Below the pieces are notes generated by a model. That model was not told where the DNA came from and made no database searches. It worked only from the letters and a program-made list of their open reading frames with translations. This document shows, one piece after another, positions 52,631 to 60,983 of a stretch of 64,000 nucleotides of DNA. This stretch comes from Kribbella sp. VKM Ac-2568. Its GTDB lineage: Bacteria; Actinomycetota; Actinomycetes; Propionibacteriales; Kribbellaceae. Within the stretch, counting starts at the first letter, position 1. Each line of letters begins with the position of its first letter. A program made the position numbers and the translations under genes. The DNA lies in contig NZ_SLVF01000004.1 in the NCBI RefSeq assembly GCF_004345365.1, forward strand, positions 620,001 to 684,000. Reading direction: 5' to 3'.

Positions 52631-53080
52631 ATGAGCGACCCGGTAGGCGAGTTGGAACGACCGAAGCTGGCACAGGCCCTGGACCTGGCGCCGCATCCCG
52701 AGGGCGGCTGGTTCCGCGAGACCTGGCGGTCGCCGGTCAGCTTCCAGCCGGAGGGGTACGACGGACCGCGGGCGAGCGCGACGGCGATCTACTTCCTGCT
52801 GGCGCCGGGGGAGGAGTCGCGCTGGCACCGGGTGCGCTCGGCCGAGATCTGGCTGTGGCACTCGGGTGGTCCGTTGACGCTCGACCTCGGCGGCACCGGC
52901 GACGACCCGGACGAGGCCGAACCGATCACCCTCGGGCCGGACGTCGAAGCCGGCCAGCACCCGCAGGCCGTAGTACCGGCGGGTGCTTGGCAGGCGGCGC
53001 GACCGGCAGGTGATCAGCCGGTGCTGGTCTCCTGCATCGTCTCGCCCGGCTTCGACTTCGCCGACTTCACCTTGCAGTAG
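52631..53080 (+). CDS. Cupin domain DUF985 protein
   Basis: The 149-residue small-molecule-binding cupin begins MSDPVGELERPKLAQALDL and has the DUF985 blocks HPEGGWFRETWRS (about 21-33), TAIYFLLAPGEESRWHRV (about 50-67) and VSCIVSPGFDFADF at the end. No metal-binding function is proven for the family. TACCGT lies seven bases before the ATG, which is the leaderless pattern. It converges with the LLM oxidoreductase gene, eight bases away. Confidence 0.88.
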   Translation: MSDPVGELERPKLAQALDLAPHPEGGWFRETWRSPVSFQPEGYDGPRASATAIYFLLAPGEESRWHRVRSAEIWLWHSGGPLTLDLGGTGDDPDEAEPITLGPDVEAGQHPQAVVPAGAWQAARPAGDQPVLVSCIVSPGFDFADFTLQ

Positions 53081-53088
53081 GTGAGGCC

Positions 53089-53919
53089 CTAGCCGAGGAC
53101 CGTGGCGAGAGCCTCGTAGCCGGGCAGGAGATCCGGCCCTTCCTTGCCGAGTTGCTGGATGACGACCTGGTCGGCGCCGGCCTCGAGGTGCGCGTTCAGC
53201 CCCTCGGCGATCTCGACCGCGGTCCCGTGCAGCACGAGCGCGTCGACCAGGTCGTCGCTCCCGCCGTCCGCGATGTCGTGGTCGCTGTACCCGAGGCGCT
53301 TCAGGTTGCTCGTGTAGTTGCTCAGCTGCAGGTACGACGCGAGGTAGTCGCGCGCCACCGAGCGGGCGATCTCCTCGTCGGTCTCGAGCACCACCTTCTG
53401 CTCCGGCGCGAGCAGCACACCCGAACCCAGCGTCTCCCGCGCCTGCCGCGTGTGCTCCGGGGTGGTCAGGTACGGTAGCGCGCCGGCTGTCCGGGCAGCC
53501 GACAACTTCAGCACCCGCGGGCCGAGCGCCGCCAGCATCCGCCGATCGGTCGGGACCTTCGCCTCGTCGAGCACGTCCAGGTAGTCGACGATCGTCTCGT
53601 ACGGCGACTTGTACTCGCGGTTACGTTCGGGGTGCCCGATGCCGACGCCGAGCACGAACCGCCCGGGGTGCTCCGACTCCAGCCGATGATACGACTCGGC
53701 CACGGCGGTCGCGTCGTCCTTCCACATGTTCACGATGCTCGTGCCGACCACGGCCGAGGTCGTCGACGCGAGCAGCACCTCGGCATCGCGCAGGTCAGCC
53801 GTCGGGGAGGCGCCCAGCCAGATCGCGCCGTACCCGGCCTGCTCGACCCCCGCGGCGAGCTCAGGACCCCATTTGTGCGCCTGGTGCCAGACACCGAACC
53901 GTCCCAGATCGACCGCCAC
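53089..53919 (-). CDS. LLM-class F420-dependent oxidoreductase
   Basis: The 276-residue luciferase-like TIM barrel has GVWHQAHKWGPELAAGVEQ near the N-terminus, IWLGASPTADLRD, FVLGVGIGHPERN (about 99-111) and a C-terminal GADQVVIQQLG. The pattern fits actinobacterial F420-using oxidoreductases (TIGR03620 type, by recollection). I choose GTG 53919, with GAGGAG upstream and the sequence beginning MAVDLGRFGVW; the longer frame adds an unrelated N-terminus. The substrate is unknown. Confidence 0.87.
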   Translation of the reverse strand: MAVDLGRFGVWHQAHKWGPELAAGVEQAGYGAIWLGASPTADLRDAEVLLASTTSAVVGTSIVNMWKDDATAVAESYHRLESEHPGRFVLGVGIGHPERNREYKSPYETIVDYLDVLDEAKVPTDRRMLAALGPRVLKLSAARTAGALPYLTTPEHTRQARETLGSGVLLAPEQKVVLETDEEIARSVARDYLASYLQLSNYTSNLKRLGYSDHDIADGGSDDLVDALVLHGTAVEIAEGLNAHLEAGADQVVIQQLGKEGPDLLPGYEALATVLG

Positions 53920-54114
53920 GTCGTACTCCTCTCCTCGATTCCACTCACCAAATGGCAACTGCGGGCGGAGTGCCTCCCATTCCTGCCGGGGCGGCCGGGA
54001 CGGGCGACAGGAGCAAGCATCGCTGACGCCCATGCCGCGGCGTCAACGATCGTTGCGGAGACAAGTAGTGAACCCGCCTCCCTGCCAGGCCCGCAAGCAG
54101 CTCGGGCTGGACGG

Positions 54115-54855
54115 TCAGAGATGGGCGGCGATTTCCGGGATGCGGCGGTGGAGGTCGGCTGAGCGGGTGATGCTGTTCTGTGGTTCGCCGACCTTGGCGA
54201 GGTTGAGCATGCCGGGATCGCCCGCCTCCTGGCCGGCGCGGATCACCCGGGCCGACCGCAGTGCCCGCAGGGGCGCGCCTTCGAGGATCTGCAGCGGCGT
54301 GATGCCGCCGTCGTACGCCTCGGCCATCAGTGTCACCCGCCGCGCCTGGTACGCCGGGTCGCCGGGCATCGCGAGCGGGGCCGTGTTCCACGCGGTGAAG
54401 GCGATGTCGTCGAGCGGGACTCCCGGCCCGGCCATGTCCCAGTCGATCACCCCGCTGAACCCGGTGTCGGTGCCGATCCAGTTGTAGTAGCCGAAGTCGT
54501 GCATGCAGATGATCTCGTCCGGTCCGAGCTCACCCTGGCTGGTCCGCCAGACCAGGTGACCCTCGGGCCGGTACGCCGCGACGACCTGGTGGTACCGGCG
54601 CAGCCAGCGCATCGCGTCGACGAGCACGTCGTCCGGCACTTCCGGCCCGTACACCTCGCCCGGCAGGTAGTCGAGGATCTCCCGGTCCCGGTCGTCGAAC
54701 CCGAGCACCCGCGGTACGCCGGGCAGGCCCTCGGCGGCCAGGTGGTTCAGCAGCCCGTGCACAGCCGGGGTCCACGGTCCGGTCCCGCGGCGCACCGTGT
54801 CGCCCACGCGGACAGCGCCGCCGACGTGGCCTCCGGGGAGGGCGATCTCGTTCAT
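54115..54855 (-). CDS. APH-family phosphotransferase
   Basis: The 246-residue protein has an aminoglycoside-phosphotransferase-like kinase fold. The catalytic loop reads MHDFGYYNWI (Asp near residue 127, Asn five residues later) and the metal Asp is in GVIDWDMAGPG (about 141). The N-lobe is short, and no typical Lys loop is clear. APH-like proteins phosphorylate drugs, sugars or other small molecules; antibiotic resistance should not be assumed. Three AAAGATTGCG repeats lie upstream of its start. Confidence 0.85.
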   Translation of the reverse strand: MNEIALPGGHVGGAVRVGDTVRRGTGPWTPAVHGLLNHLAAEGLPGVPRVLGFDDRDREILDYLPGEVYGPEVPDDVLVDAMRWLRRYHQVVAAYRPEGHLVWRTSQGELGPDEIICMHDFGYYNWIGTDTGFSGVIDWDMAGPGVPLDDIAFTAWNTAPLAMPGDPAYQARRVTLMAEAYDGGITPLQILEGAPLRALRSARVIRAGQEAGDPGMLNLAKVGEPQNSITRSADLHRRIPEIAAHL

Positions 54856-55269
54856 TGCTCAACCTTTCAGGACGGTTTTTTGAGGGCTGCAGGCAAGCTG
54901 GGAGTAGGGCGCGAGCTGCGCAGAAGTGTGCCCGATCGCGCGAACGAAAAGATTGCGTGAAGGGGGAGGAAAAGATTGCGCAAAGATTGCGGAGAACGAG
55001 CCGGGCAAGCCTTCGCGGAGCCAACCTCACGGGGCGCCACGGCGTCGTACGAACAGTGTAACCGTACCGCAGGGGACGGTTCCGAGTGTCGGGACCGGAC
55101 AAGACCATCCAGTCGGGTGGTATGAACCTGGCGGGCTTACACTCGGCAGCGACCAGGCGTTCCCAACCCCTCGAAACGCCCGGGCCGCGGACCACAACGA
55201 CGTGAGCCGCCGGCGACTCGGACGCAACCGGTCCGGGGTCGTCACCTGGAAACGGAAGAAGGGCAAGTT
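54856..55269. other. Divergent region between the APH-like gene and ald
   Basis: This 414-base gap carries the promoters of both neighbours. On the APH side it holds three AAAGATTGCG repeats. The part next to ald has no clear open frame and no strong hairpin. I see no small gene. Confidence 0.5.
54948..54991. repeat. Three AAAGATTGCG direct repeats
   Basis: Copies are at 54948-54957, 54971-54980 and 54982-54991. The last two are 11 bases apart start to start, one helical turn. Their join creates the palindrome TTGCGCAA. They lie about 95-135 bases upstream of the APH-like start and are AT-richer than the surroundings, so a regulator array is plausible. Confidence 0.5.
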
Positions 55270-56385
55270 GTGAAGGTCGGAGTTCCGAAGGAAGTCAAGA
55301 ACCACGAGTACCGGGTGGCCATCACCCCGGCCGGCGTGCACGAGTTCGTGCGCAACGGGCACGAGGTTCTGATCGAGCAAGGGGCCGGCGCGGGCTCGCT
55401 GCTCCCTGATGACGAGTTCGTCGCCGCGGGCGCCCGCATTCTCCCCATGGCCGACGACGTCTGGGCCGACGCCGAGCTGGTGCTGAAGGTCAAGGAGCCG
55501 GTGGAGGAGGAGTACCACCGGATGCGCAAGGAGCAGGTGCTGTTCACCTACCTGCACCTCGCGGCCAGCCGCGACTGCACGACCGCGCTGCTCAAGTCCG
55601 GCATCACCGCCATCGCCTACGAGACGGTGCAGCTGCCGGACGGTTCGCTGCCACTGCTCGCCCCGATGAGCGAGGTCGCGGGCCGGCTGGCTCCCCAGGC
55701 CGGCTCCTACCACCTGATGGCCAACGGCGGCGGCCGCGGCGTCCTGATGGGCGGCGTCTCCGGCGTGCACGCGGCCCGGGTGGTCGTGCTCGGCGCCGGC
55801 GTGGCCGGCATGAACGCCGCGGCGATCGCGCTCGGCATGCAGGCCGAGGTGCAGCTGTTCGACCGCAACATCGCCCGCCTCCGCGACGCCGACCGGACCT
55901 ACCAGGGACACCTGCGCACGGTCGCGTCGAACGCCTACGAGATCGAGCGCGCGGTGCTCGAGGCCGATCTGGTGATCGGTGCGGTCCTGGTCACCGGGGC
56001 GAAGGCCCCGAAGCTGGTCAGCAACGAGCTCGTCTCGCGGATGAGGCCGGGCAGCGTGCTCGTCGACATCGCGATCGACCAGGGCGGCTGCTTCGAGGAC
56101 TCGCGTCCGACCACCCACGCTGACCCGGTGTACCGGGTGCACAACTCGCTGTTCTACTGCGTCGCGAACATGCCGGGCGCGGTGCCGAACACCTCGACCT
56201 ACGCGCTCACCAACGTGACGCTGCCGTACGCCGTGGAGCTGGCGAACCTGGGCTGGCGTGAGGCGATGAAGCAGGACCACAGTCTTGCGCTCGGCCTGAA
56301 CACGCACGACGGCCACATCACCTACGGCCCGGTCGCGGACGCGCACGACCTGCAGCAGCTGAAGCTCGACGAGGTACTGGTCTGA
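55270..56385 (+). CDS. ald: Alanine dehydrogenase
   Basis: The 371-residue enzyme matches Ald throughout: [20 protein letters not shown], the catalytic ligands in [10 protein letters not shown] (Lys is in LVLKVKEP), the Rossmann motif LGAGVAG (about 177-183), and the closing [17 protein letters not shown]. It interconverts alanine and pyruvate with NAD and ammonia. In actinobacteria it supports nitrogen supply and redox balance under low oxygen, and often responds to an Lrp-type regulator, which is not seen here. GTG start preceded by GAAGAAGGG. Its stop overlaps the xerD start. Confidence 0.96.
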   Translation: MKVGVPKEVKNHEYRVAITPAGVHEFVRNGHEVLIEQGAGAGSLLPDDEFVAAGARILPMADDVWADAELVLKVKEPVEEEYHRMRKEQVLFTYLHLAASRDCTTALLKSGITAIAYETVQLPDGSLPLLAPMSEVAGRLAPQAGSYHLMANGGGRGVLMGGVSGVHAARVVVLGAGVAGMNAAAIALGMQAEVQLFDRNIARLRDADRTYQGHLRTVASNAYEIERAVLEADLVIGAVLVTGAKAPKLVSNELVSRMRPGSVLVDIAIDQGGCFEDSRPTTHADPVYRVHNSLFYCVANMPGAVPNTSTYALTNVTLPYAVELANLGWREAMKQDHSLALGLNTHDGHITYGPVADAHDLQQLKLDEVLV

Positions 56386-57320
56386 GCACGGAGATCAGTC
56401 GGGCGGTCAGCTCGTACCTCGACCACCTCACGGTCGAGCGAGGGCTGGCCGCCAACACCCTGGCGTCGTACCGCCGCGACCTGCGCCGGTACGACGCCTT
56501 CCTGGCCGAGGCGGACATCCAGAGCCTCGGCCGGATCTCCGAGGCCGTGGTGAGCGACTTCCTGATGCGCCTGCGCGAAGGGGATCCGGACCACCCGCCA
56601 CTGACCGCGTCGAGCGCGGGACGCACGGTGGTCGCGGTCCGCGGGTTCCACAAGTTCCTGCTGCGCGAAGGCCTGACGGCGGTCGATCCCGCGGCCGCGG
56701 TGAAACCACCCGCGCCGCCGCAACGCTTGCCGAAGGCCCTTTCCGTGGACGAGGTGACCCGGATTCTGTCGGCGGCGGCCGGCGCCGAGGCGGAGCCCGC
56801 AGTACTGGCGACCCGGGATGCCGCGCTGCTGGAGTTCCTCTACGGCACGGGTGCGCGGATCTCTGAGGCCGTCGGGCTGGACGTGGACGAGGTCGACCTC
56901 GAGACGGGGACCGTCCTGCTCCGCGGCAAGGGCAGCAAGGAAAGAGTCGTGCCCGTCGGCTCCTACGCCCGCGACGCGATCTCGGCGTACCAGGTGCGGG
57001 GCCGGCCCGACCTCGTTGGCCGGGGACGCGGTACTCCGGCCCTTTTCCTCAACGCTCGCGGCGGACGCCTGTCGCGCCAGAGCGCCTGGACCGTACTGCG
57101 ACGCGCCGCCGAGCGTGCGGGAGTCGCCAAGGAGATCTCACCGCACACGTTGCGCCACTCGTTCGCCACTCACCTGCTGGACGGCGGCGCCGACGTCCGC
57201 GTGGTCCAGGAACTCCTCGGCCACGCCTCCGTCACGACGACCCAGGTCTACACCTTGGTGACGGTCGACAAACTCCGCGAGGTCTACGCGACTTCTCACC
57301 CGCGAGCGCTGTCGGGCTAG
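56382..57320 (+). CDS. xerD: Site-specific tyrosine recombinase XerD, likely CTG start
   Basis: The C-terminal catalytic domain has the full set: Arg in [12 protein letters not shown], the Lys region [23 protein letters not shown], and [13 protein letters not shown] with the nucleophile Tyr. XerD resolves chromosome dimers with XerC at dif. No ATG, GTG or TTG is in frame before 56547, which would cut off the core-binding domain. Yet the frame upstream codes for its sequence ([20 protein letters not shown]). The frame begins with CTG at 56382, overlapping the ald TGA as CTGA, and gives a normal 312-residue protein. I therefore call a CTG start. Confidence 0.92.
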   Translation: MSTEISRAVSSYLDHLTVERGLAANTLASYRRDLRRYDAFLAEADIQSLGRISEAVVSDFLMRLREGDPDHPPLTASSAGRTVVAVRGFHKFLLREGLTAVDPAAAVKPPAPPQRLPKALSVDEVTRILSAAAGAEAEPAVLATRDAALLEFLYGTGARISEAVGLDVDEVDLETGTVLLRGKGSKERVVPVGSYARDAISAYQVRGRPDLVGRGRGTPALFLNARGGRLSRQSAWTVLRRAAERAGVAKEISPHTLRHSFATHLLDGGADVRVVQELLGHASVTTTQVYTLVTVDKLREVYATSHPRALSG

Positions 57321-57333
57321 CTACTGTGCTCCC

Positions 57334-57525
57334 GTGGCGGATGGAGCGGGGAGTGCGGAAGAGCGGCACGCGAGTTGGCTGGAGCTGTTCTTCGACCTGA
57401 CTGGGGTGGCCGCGGCGGCCCTGTCTGCCGCGCGAGCGCTGCTCGCCTGGGTGATCCTGGGCTGGTTCTCCACCTACGACCGGCTCGTCGAACGCGCCAG
57501 GCGTCCCGAGCCTGCGATGGTCTGA
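57334..57525 (+). CDS. 63-residue LtrA-like mini-protein
   Basis: The protein's core ERHASWLELFFDLTGVAAAA closely resembles the conserved first membrane helix of low-temperature-requirement A (LtrA) proteins, which read WLELFFDLVFVAA. LtrA proteins have about 400 residues; this one stops after about 1.5 hydrophobic segments. It could be a decayed remnant or a real short membrane protein. TACTGT lies six bases before the GTG (leaderless), which argues that it is still expressed. It lies between xerD and a hydrolase. Confidence 0.6.
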   Translation: MADGAGSAEERHASWLELFFDLTGVAAAALSAARALLAWVILGWFSTYDRLVERARRPEPAMV

Positions 57526-57528
57526 GGC

Positions 57529-58275
57529 ATGCCCTTTCTCCAGGGCCTCTATTACGAGGACCACGGCCAAGGCGACGCCGTCCTGCTGCTGCCCGGGTGG
57601 GCGGGGAGCATCACCGACCTGGATCGTCTGCGCGGCGAGCTCGCGTCCGGCTTCCGGGTGATCGCCGCGGACCTGCCGGGCTGCGGTCGTTCGCAGCCTC
57701 AGCCTCGTTCTTACACGGCCGACTTCTATGCCGACGACGCTCGCACGTTCCTGAGATTGCTCGACCACCTCGGCATCGAGTCGGCCCACCTGGTCGGCTT
57801 CAGTGATGGCGGCGAGACAGCCTTGCTGATGGCTGCCCTTGCGCCCGCCCGCGCTCTGTCAGTGGTCACCTGGGGAGTCGCCGGCCAGGTGGTCGCGCCG
57901 GCCGGCGGTTTTGGTCCGCTGGAGCGCCTGCTGGACGAGCCGACTCCGCTGCTGCTGCCGTTGGCTGCCTACCTTGCTGAGGCGTACGGACCGGACAACG
58001 CCCGCGCGATGGTCCGGAGTTGGGCGTCGGCTCTGCGGCAGATCGTCCTCGACGGCGGAGACATCAGCCGCTCGCGAGCCGGAGCGATCGCCTGCCCTGC
58101 GCTGCTGATCGCCGGCGCGACCGATCCGTTCTGCCCGGCGCCGGTGGTCCGGGAGCTTGCTGAGGCGATCCCGCGGGGCCGGTTCGTCGAGGTGCCGGCC
58201 GTCGGTCATGACGTGCACCACGAAGCTTCCGGGGTGTTCCTTCCGCTGTTGCTCGACTGGTTGGAGGATCATTGA
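57529..58275 (+). CDS. Alpha/beta hydrolase
   Basis: The 248-residue hydrolase has an oxyanion block LLLPGWAGSITDLDRL, the nucleophile elbow GFSDGG (Ser near 87), an acid in GATDPFCPAP and the His in AVGHDVHHEA. The lid is short. Such proteins are often esterases or C-C hydrolases. The ATG comes three bases after the previous stop, so the two genes may be co-transcribed. Substrate unknown. Confidence 0.88.
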   Translation: MPFLQGLYYEDHGQGDAVLLLPGWAGSITDLDRLRGELASGFRVIAADLPGCGRSQPQPRSYTADFYADDARTFLRLLDHLGIESAHLVGFSDGGETALLMAALAPARALSVVTWGVAGQVVAPAGGFGPLERLLDEPTPLLLPLAAYLAEAYGPDNARAMVRSWASALRQIVLDGGDISRSRAGAIACPALLIAGATDPFCPAPVVRELAEAIPRGRFVEVPAVGHDVHHEASGVFLPLLLDWLEDH

Positions 58276-58502
58276 GGCCGGGTTCTCCTTGGCCGGTGAC
58301 ACGCTGGACCCGGCGGAGCGCAGGACGGGTGCTGTGTGCGATCATTTGGTCACGGTCGGTCACTCTGGCGGGGTGATCGGCCCCGTCCGGAACGCCGACC
58401 ACAAACCACCCGACCCCGCTGCGGAGTGGCTGGTTGAGAGTGCTTGAATGCACGCTTACAGTCGCTGGGATCGCCCGTATCGGTTGAAAGGTTTGACGAG
58501 TC

Positions 58503-59558
58503 ATGAACGAGTCGACATTCCCGGGCACCCAGCACCTGTCGTCGTCGACGGAACCGATGTCGTCGACACCTGAAACGGCGCCCGCCACGCCCCCGACTGC
58601 CCCCGCACCAGCACGGGCCGTCACCCCACCCAGCAACTATGCGGAGATGCCGAGGCCGACGGCCAAGCTGACCGCGGAGGACATCGCGCCTGTGAATGAC
58701 CCGCACGGCCCGAGGAACAAGATCGGGCCGACCGGACGGCCGCTTCCCGATCTGCCGGAGGTGAAGCCGCCCACCCGTCGTGGGCCGGCCCAGGTGATCG
58801 CCATGTGCAACCAGAAGGGTGGCGTCGGCAAGACCACGACGACCATCAACCTGGGCGCCGCGATCGCCGAGACCGGGCGCAAGGTGCTGCTGATCGACTT
58901 CGACCCGCAGGGTTCGGCGTCGATCGGCCTGGGGGTGCAGCCGCACGACCTCGAGCTGTCGGTCTACAACCTGCTGATGCAGCGCGACATCACGCCCGCC
59001 GAGGTGATCCAGGCGACCCGGGTCGAGAACCTCGACCTGCTGCCGGCCAACATCGACCTGTCCGCGGCCGAGGTCCAGCTGGTCCAGGAGGTCGCCCGCG
59101 AGTACACCCTGCAGCGGGTGCTGGAGCCGATCATCCCGCTGTACGACGTGATCCTGATCGACTGCGCGCCGTCGCTCGGCCTGCTGACCGTGAACGCCCT
59201 GACCGCGTCGAACGGCATCGTCGTACCGCTGGAGTGCGAGTTCTTCGCGCTGCGCGGCCTGGCGATGCTGACCGACACGATCGGCAAGGTGCAGGACCGG
59301 CTGAACCCGAAGCTGGAGATCGTCGGCATCCTCGGCACCATGTTCGACGGGCGTACCACGCACGCCCGGGAGGTGCTCGACCGGGTCGTCCAGGCCTTCG
59401 ACGAGCGCGTCTTCCACACCGTCATCCGGCGTACCGTCAAGTTCCCCGAGACCACGGTCGTCGGCGAGCCGATCACGACGTACGCGCCATCGTCCCAAGC
59501 GGCTACCCAGTACCGCGACCTTGCCAAGGAGGTGCTGGCGCGTTGTCCCGCCGGGTGA
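58503..59558 (+). CDS. parA: ParA/Soj-family ATPase of the scpAB operon
   Basis: The 351-residue protein has a disordered Pro/Thr/Ala-rich N-terminus (about 1-95) and a deviant Walker A NQKGGVGKTTTT (about 102-113), then DFDPQGSAS and LIDCAPSLGLL. It is a ParA-type, DNA-binding ATPase. It is separate from the classical parA-parB pair near the origin and sits in the xerD-scpA-scpB region, as the orphan ParA does in mycobacteria. It probably acts in chromosome organisation together with the next gene. ATG start with a weak GAAAGG site. Confidence 0.93.
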   Translation: MNESTFPGTQHLSSSTEPMSSTPETAPATPPTAPAPARAVTPPSNYAEMPRPTAKLTAEDIAPVNDPHGPRNKIGPTGRPLPDLPEVKPPTRRGPAQVIAMCNQKGGVGKTTTTINLGAAIAETGRKVLLIDFDPQGSASIGLGVQPHDLELSVYNLLMQRDITPAEVIQATRVENLDLLPANIDLSAAEVQLVQEVAREYTLQRVLEPIIPLYDVILIDCAPSLGLLTVNALTASNGIVVPLECEFFALRGLAMLTDTIGKVQDRLNPKLEIVGILGTMFDGRTTHAREVLDRVVQAFDERVFHTVIRRTVKFPETTVVGEPITTYAPSSQAATQYRDLAKEVLARCPAG

Positions 59559-59941
59559 GCCTGCCAGGTGCCAGCGAGCTGTTCGGGGGTGCGGCACCGA
59601 AGCAGACCAGACCCGAGACAAGCACAGCCACTGACGGATCGGCCCGGAGTAAAACTGCTCTGAGCGCCGACCGGCCCGGTACCAACGGGCGGTCGCGCAC
59701 GGCCGTCGTCGAGGACCGCAAGTCCAGTGGACGGATCCGCCACGACACGAAGATCACCGTGTACGTGACGGAGGAAGAGCTGCTCGGACTGGAACAGACG
59801 AGACTCGCGTTGCGGGCCGAGCACGGCCTGACCGCGGACCGCGGCCGGATCGTCCGCGAGGCGATCGACGTGCTCCTGGCCGACTTCGTCGACCACGGGC
59901 CGGACTCGGTCCTGGTGCAACGGCTCCGGGCCGCGGAGTGA
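59543..59941 (+). CDS. Ribbon-helix-helix-like protein between parA and scpA
   Basis: The 132-residue protein has a flexible basic N-terminal half and a C-terminal ribbon-helix-helix-like domain (about 75-130: RHDTKITVYVTEEELLGLEQ, then LTADRGRIVREAIDVLLADF). The start is TTG 59543, ten bases after AAGGAGG; the GTG at 59555 lacks a site. It overlaps the parA end, and scpA follows within eight bases. ParA plus a small RHH protein is the make-up of plasmid partition systems (ParG/omega type), so a DNA-binding partner of ParA is plausible. This is inference from structure-like patterns. Confidence 0.75.
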   Translation: MSRRVSLPGASELFGGAAPKQTRPETSTATDGSARSKTALSADRPGTNGRSRTAVVEDRKSSGRIRHDTKITVYVTEEELLGLEQTRLALRAEHGLTADRGRIVREAIDVLLADFVDHGPDSVLVQRLRAAE

Positions 59942-59948
59942 CCTCGCC

Positions 59949-60983
59949 ATGAGCGATGCCCCCACCTCGGATCTGCCGATCGACCTGCCGGGCGCCGCTG
60001 ACCCGCAGTCGCCGGTGGCGACCGAGAGCAAGGGCTTCAGCGTCCACCTGGTCAACTTCGAGGGCCCGTTCGACCTGCTGCTGCAACTGATCAGCAAGCA
60101 CAAGCTGGACATCACCGAGATCGCGCTGTCCCAGGTCACCGACGACTTCATCGCGCACATCAAGGCACTGGGGTCGGAGTGGGACCTGGACCAGACCTCC
60201 GAGTTCCTGCTGATCGCGGCGACGCTGCTCGATCTGAAGGCTGCCCGGCTGCTGCCGCAGGGCGACGTCGAGGACGCCGAGGATCTGGCGCTGCTCGAGG
60301 CCCGGGACCTGCTGTTCGCGCGGTTGTTGCAATACCGCGCGTTCAAGCAGATCGCGGCGCTGATGCAGCGGCGGATGGCGGAGGAGGCCAAACGGTTCCC
60401 GCGCGCGGTCGGGATGGAGCCGCGGTTCGCGGATCTGCTGCCCGAGGTTCTGCTCGGCGTGGATCCGGCCGGGCTCGCCGCGCTGGCTGCTCGCGCTCTG
60501 GCGCCGAAGACGAATGTGCCGGAGGGGGTTTCGCTCGCTCACCTGCACGCCCCGACGGTCACCGTTCGCGAACAGGCGCTGGTCGTGGTTGACCGCCTGC
60601 GCAGACAACGCAGTACGACGTTCCGCGCGCTGATCGCGGACTCGCCGGACACGGTGACGACGGTGTGCCGGTTCCTCGCGTTGCTGGAGTTGTTCCGCGA
60701 GGCGGCGGTAGCGTTCGACCAGATGACGCCGCTGGGTGAGCTGACGATCCGCTGGACCGGTTCCGACGAGGGCGAGATCGAGGTCGGCGACGAGTTCGAC
60801 GAGGTCCCCAAGGCCGACGGCGAGGAAGGCGAGGCCCCGGTCGTCTCCGACGAAACCGACTTCCTCGAGCCCGGCGAAGAACTCACCGAGCCAGCTCCGG
60901 ATCCGGTCCCGGAGCCCGCCGATGCGGCGCAGGAAGAAACAGGCCGGCGTGAGCCGGCGGACAACGAGACGGTGGAGCAGTGA
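59949..60983 (+). CDS. scpA: Segregation and condensation protein A (kleisin)
   Basis: The 344-residue kleisin has the N-terminal SMC-neck-binding region (FEGPFDLLLQLISKHKLDITEI, about 35-56), the helical middle with FLLIAATLLDLKAARLLP, and the C-terminal winged helix (TVTTVCRFLALLELFREAAV, about 235-254). With SMC and ScpB it forms the condensin that compacts and resolves chromosomes. It ends in a long acidic tail (about 270-344). The stop overlaps the scpB GTG by four bases. Confidence 0.95.
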   Translation: MSDAPTSDLPIDLPGAADPQSPVATESKGFSVHLVNFEGPFDLLLQLISKHKLDITEIALSQVTDDFIAHIKALGSEWDLDQTSEFLLIAATLLDLKAARLLPQGDVEDAEDLALLEARDLLFARLLQYRAFKQIAALMQRRMAEEAKRFPRAVGMEPRFADLLPEVLLGVDPAGLAALAARALAPKTNVPEGVSLAHLHAPTVTVREQALVVVDRLRRQRSTTFRALIADSPDTVTTVCRFLALLELFREAAVAFDQMTPLGELTIRWTGSDEGEIEVGDEFDEVPKADGEEGEAPVVSDETDFLEPGEELTEPAPDPVPEPADAAQEETGRREPADNETVEQ

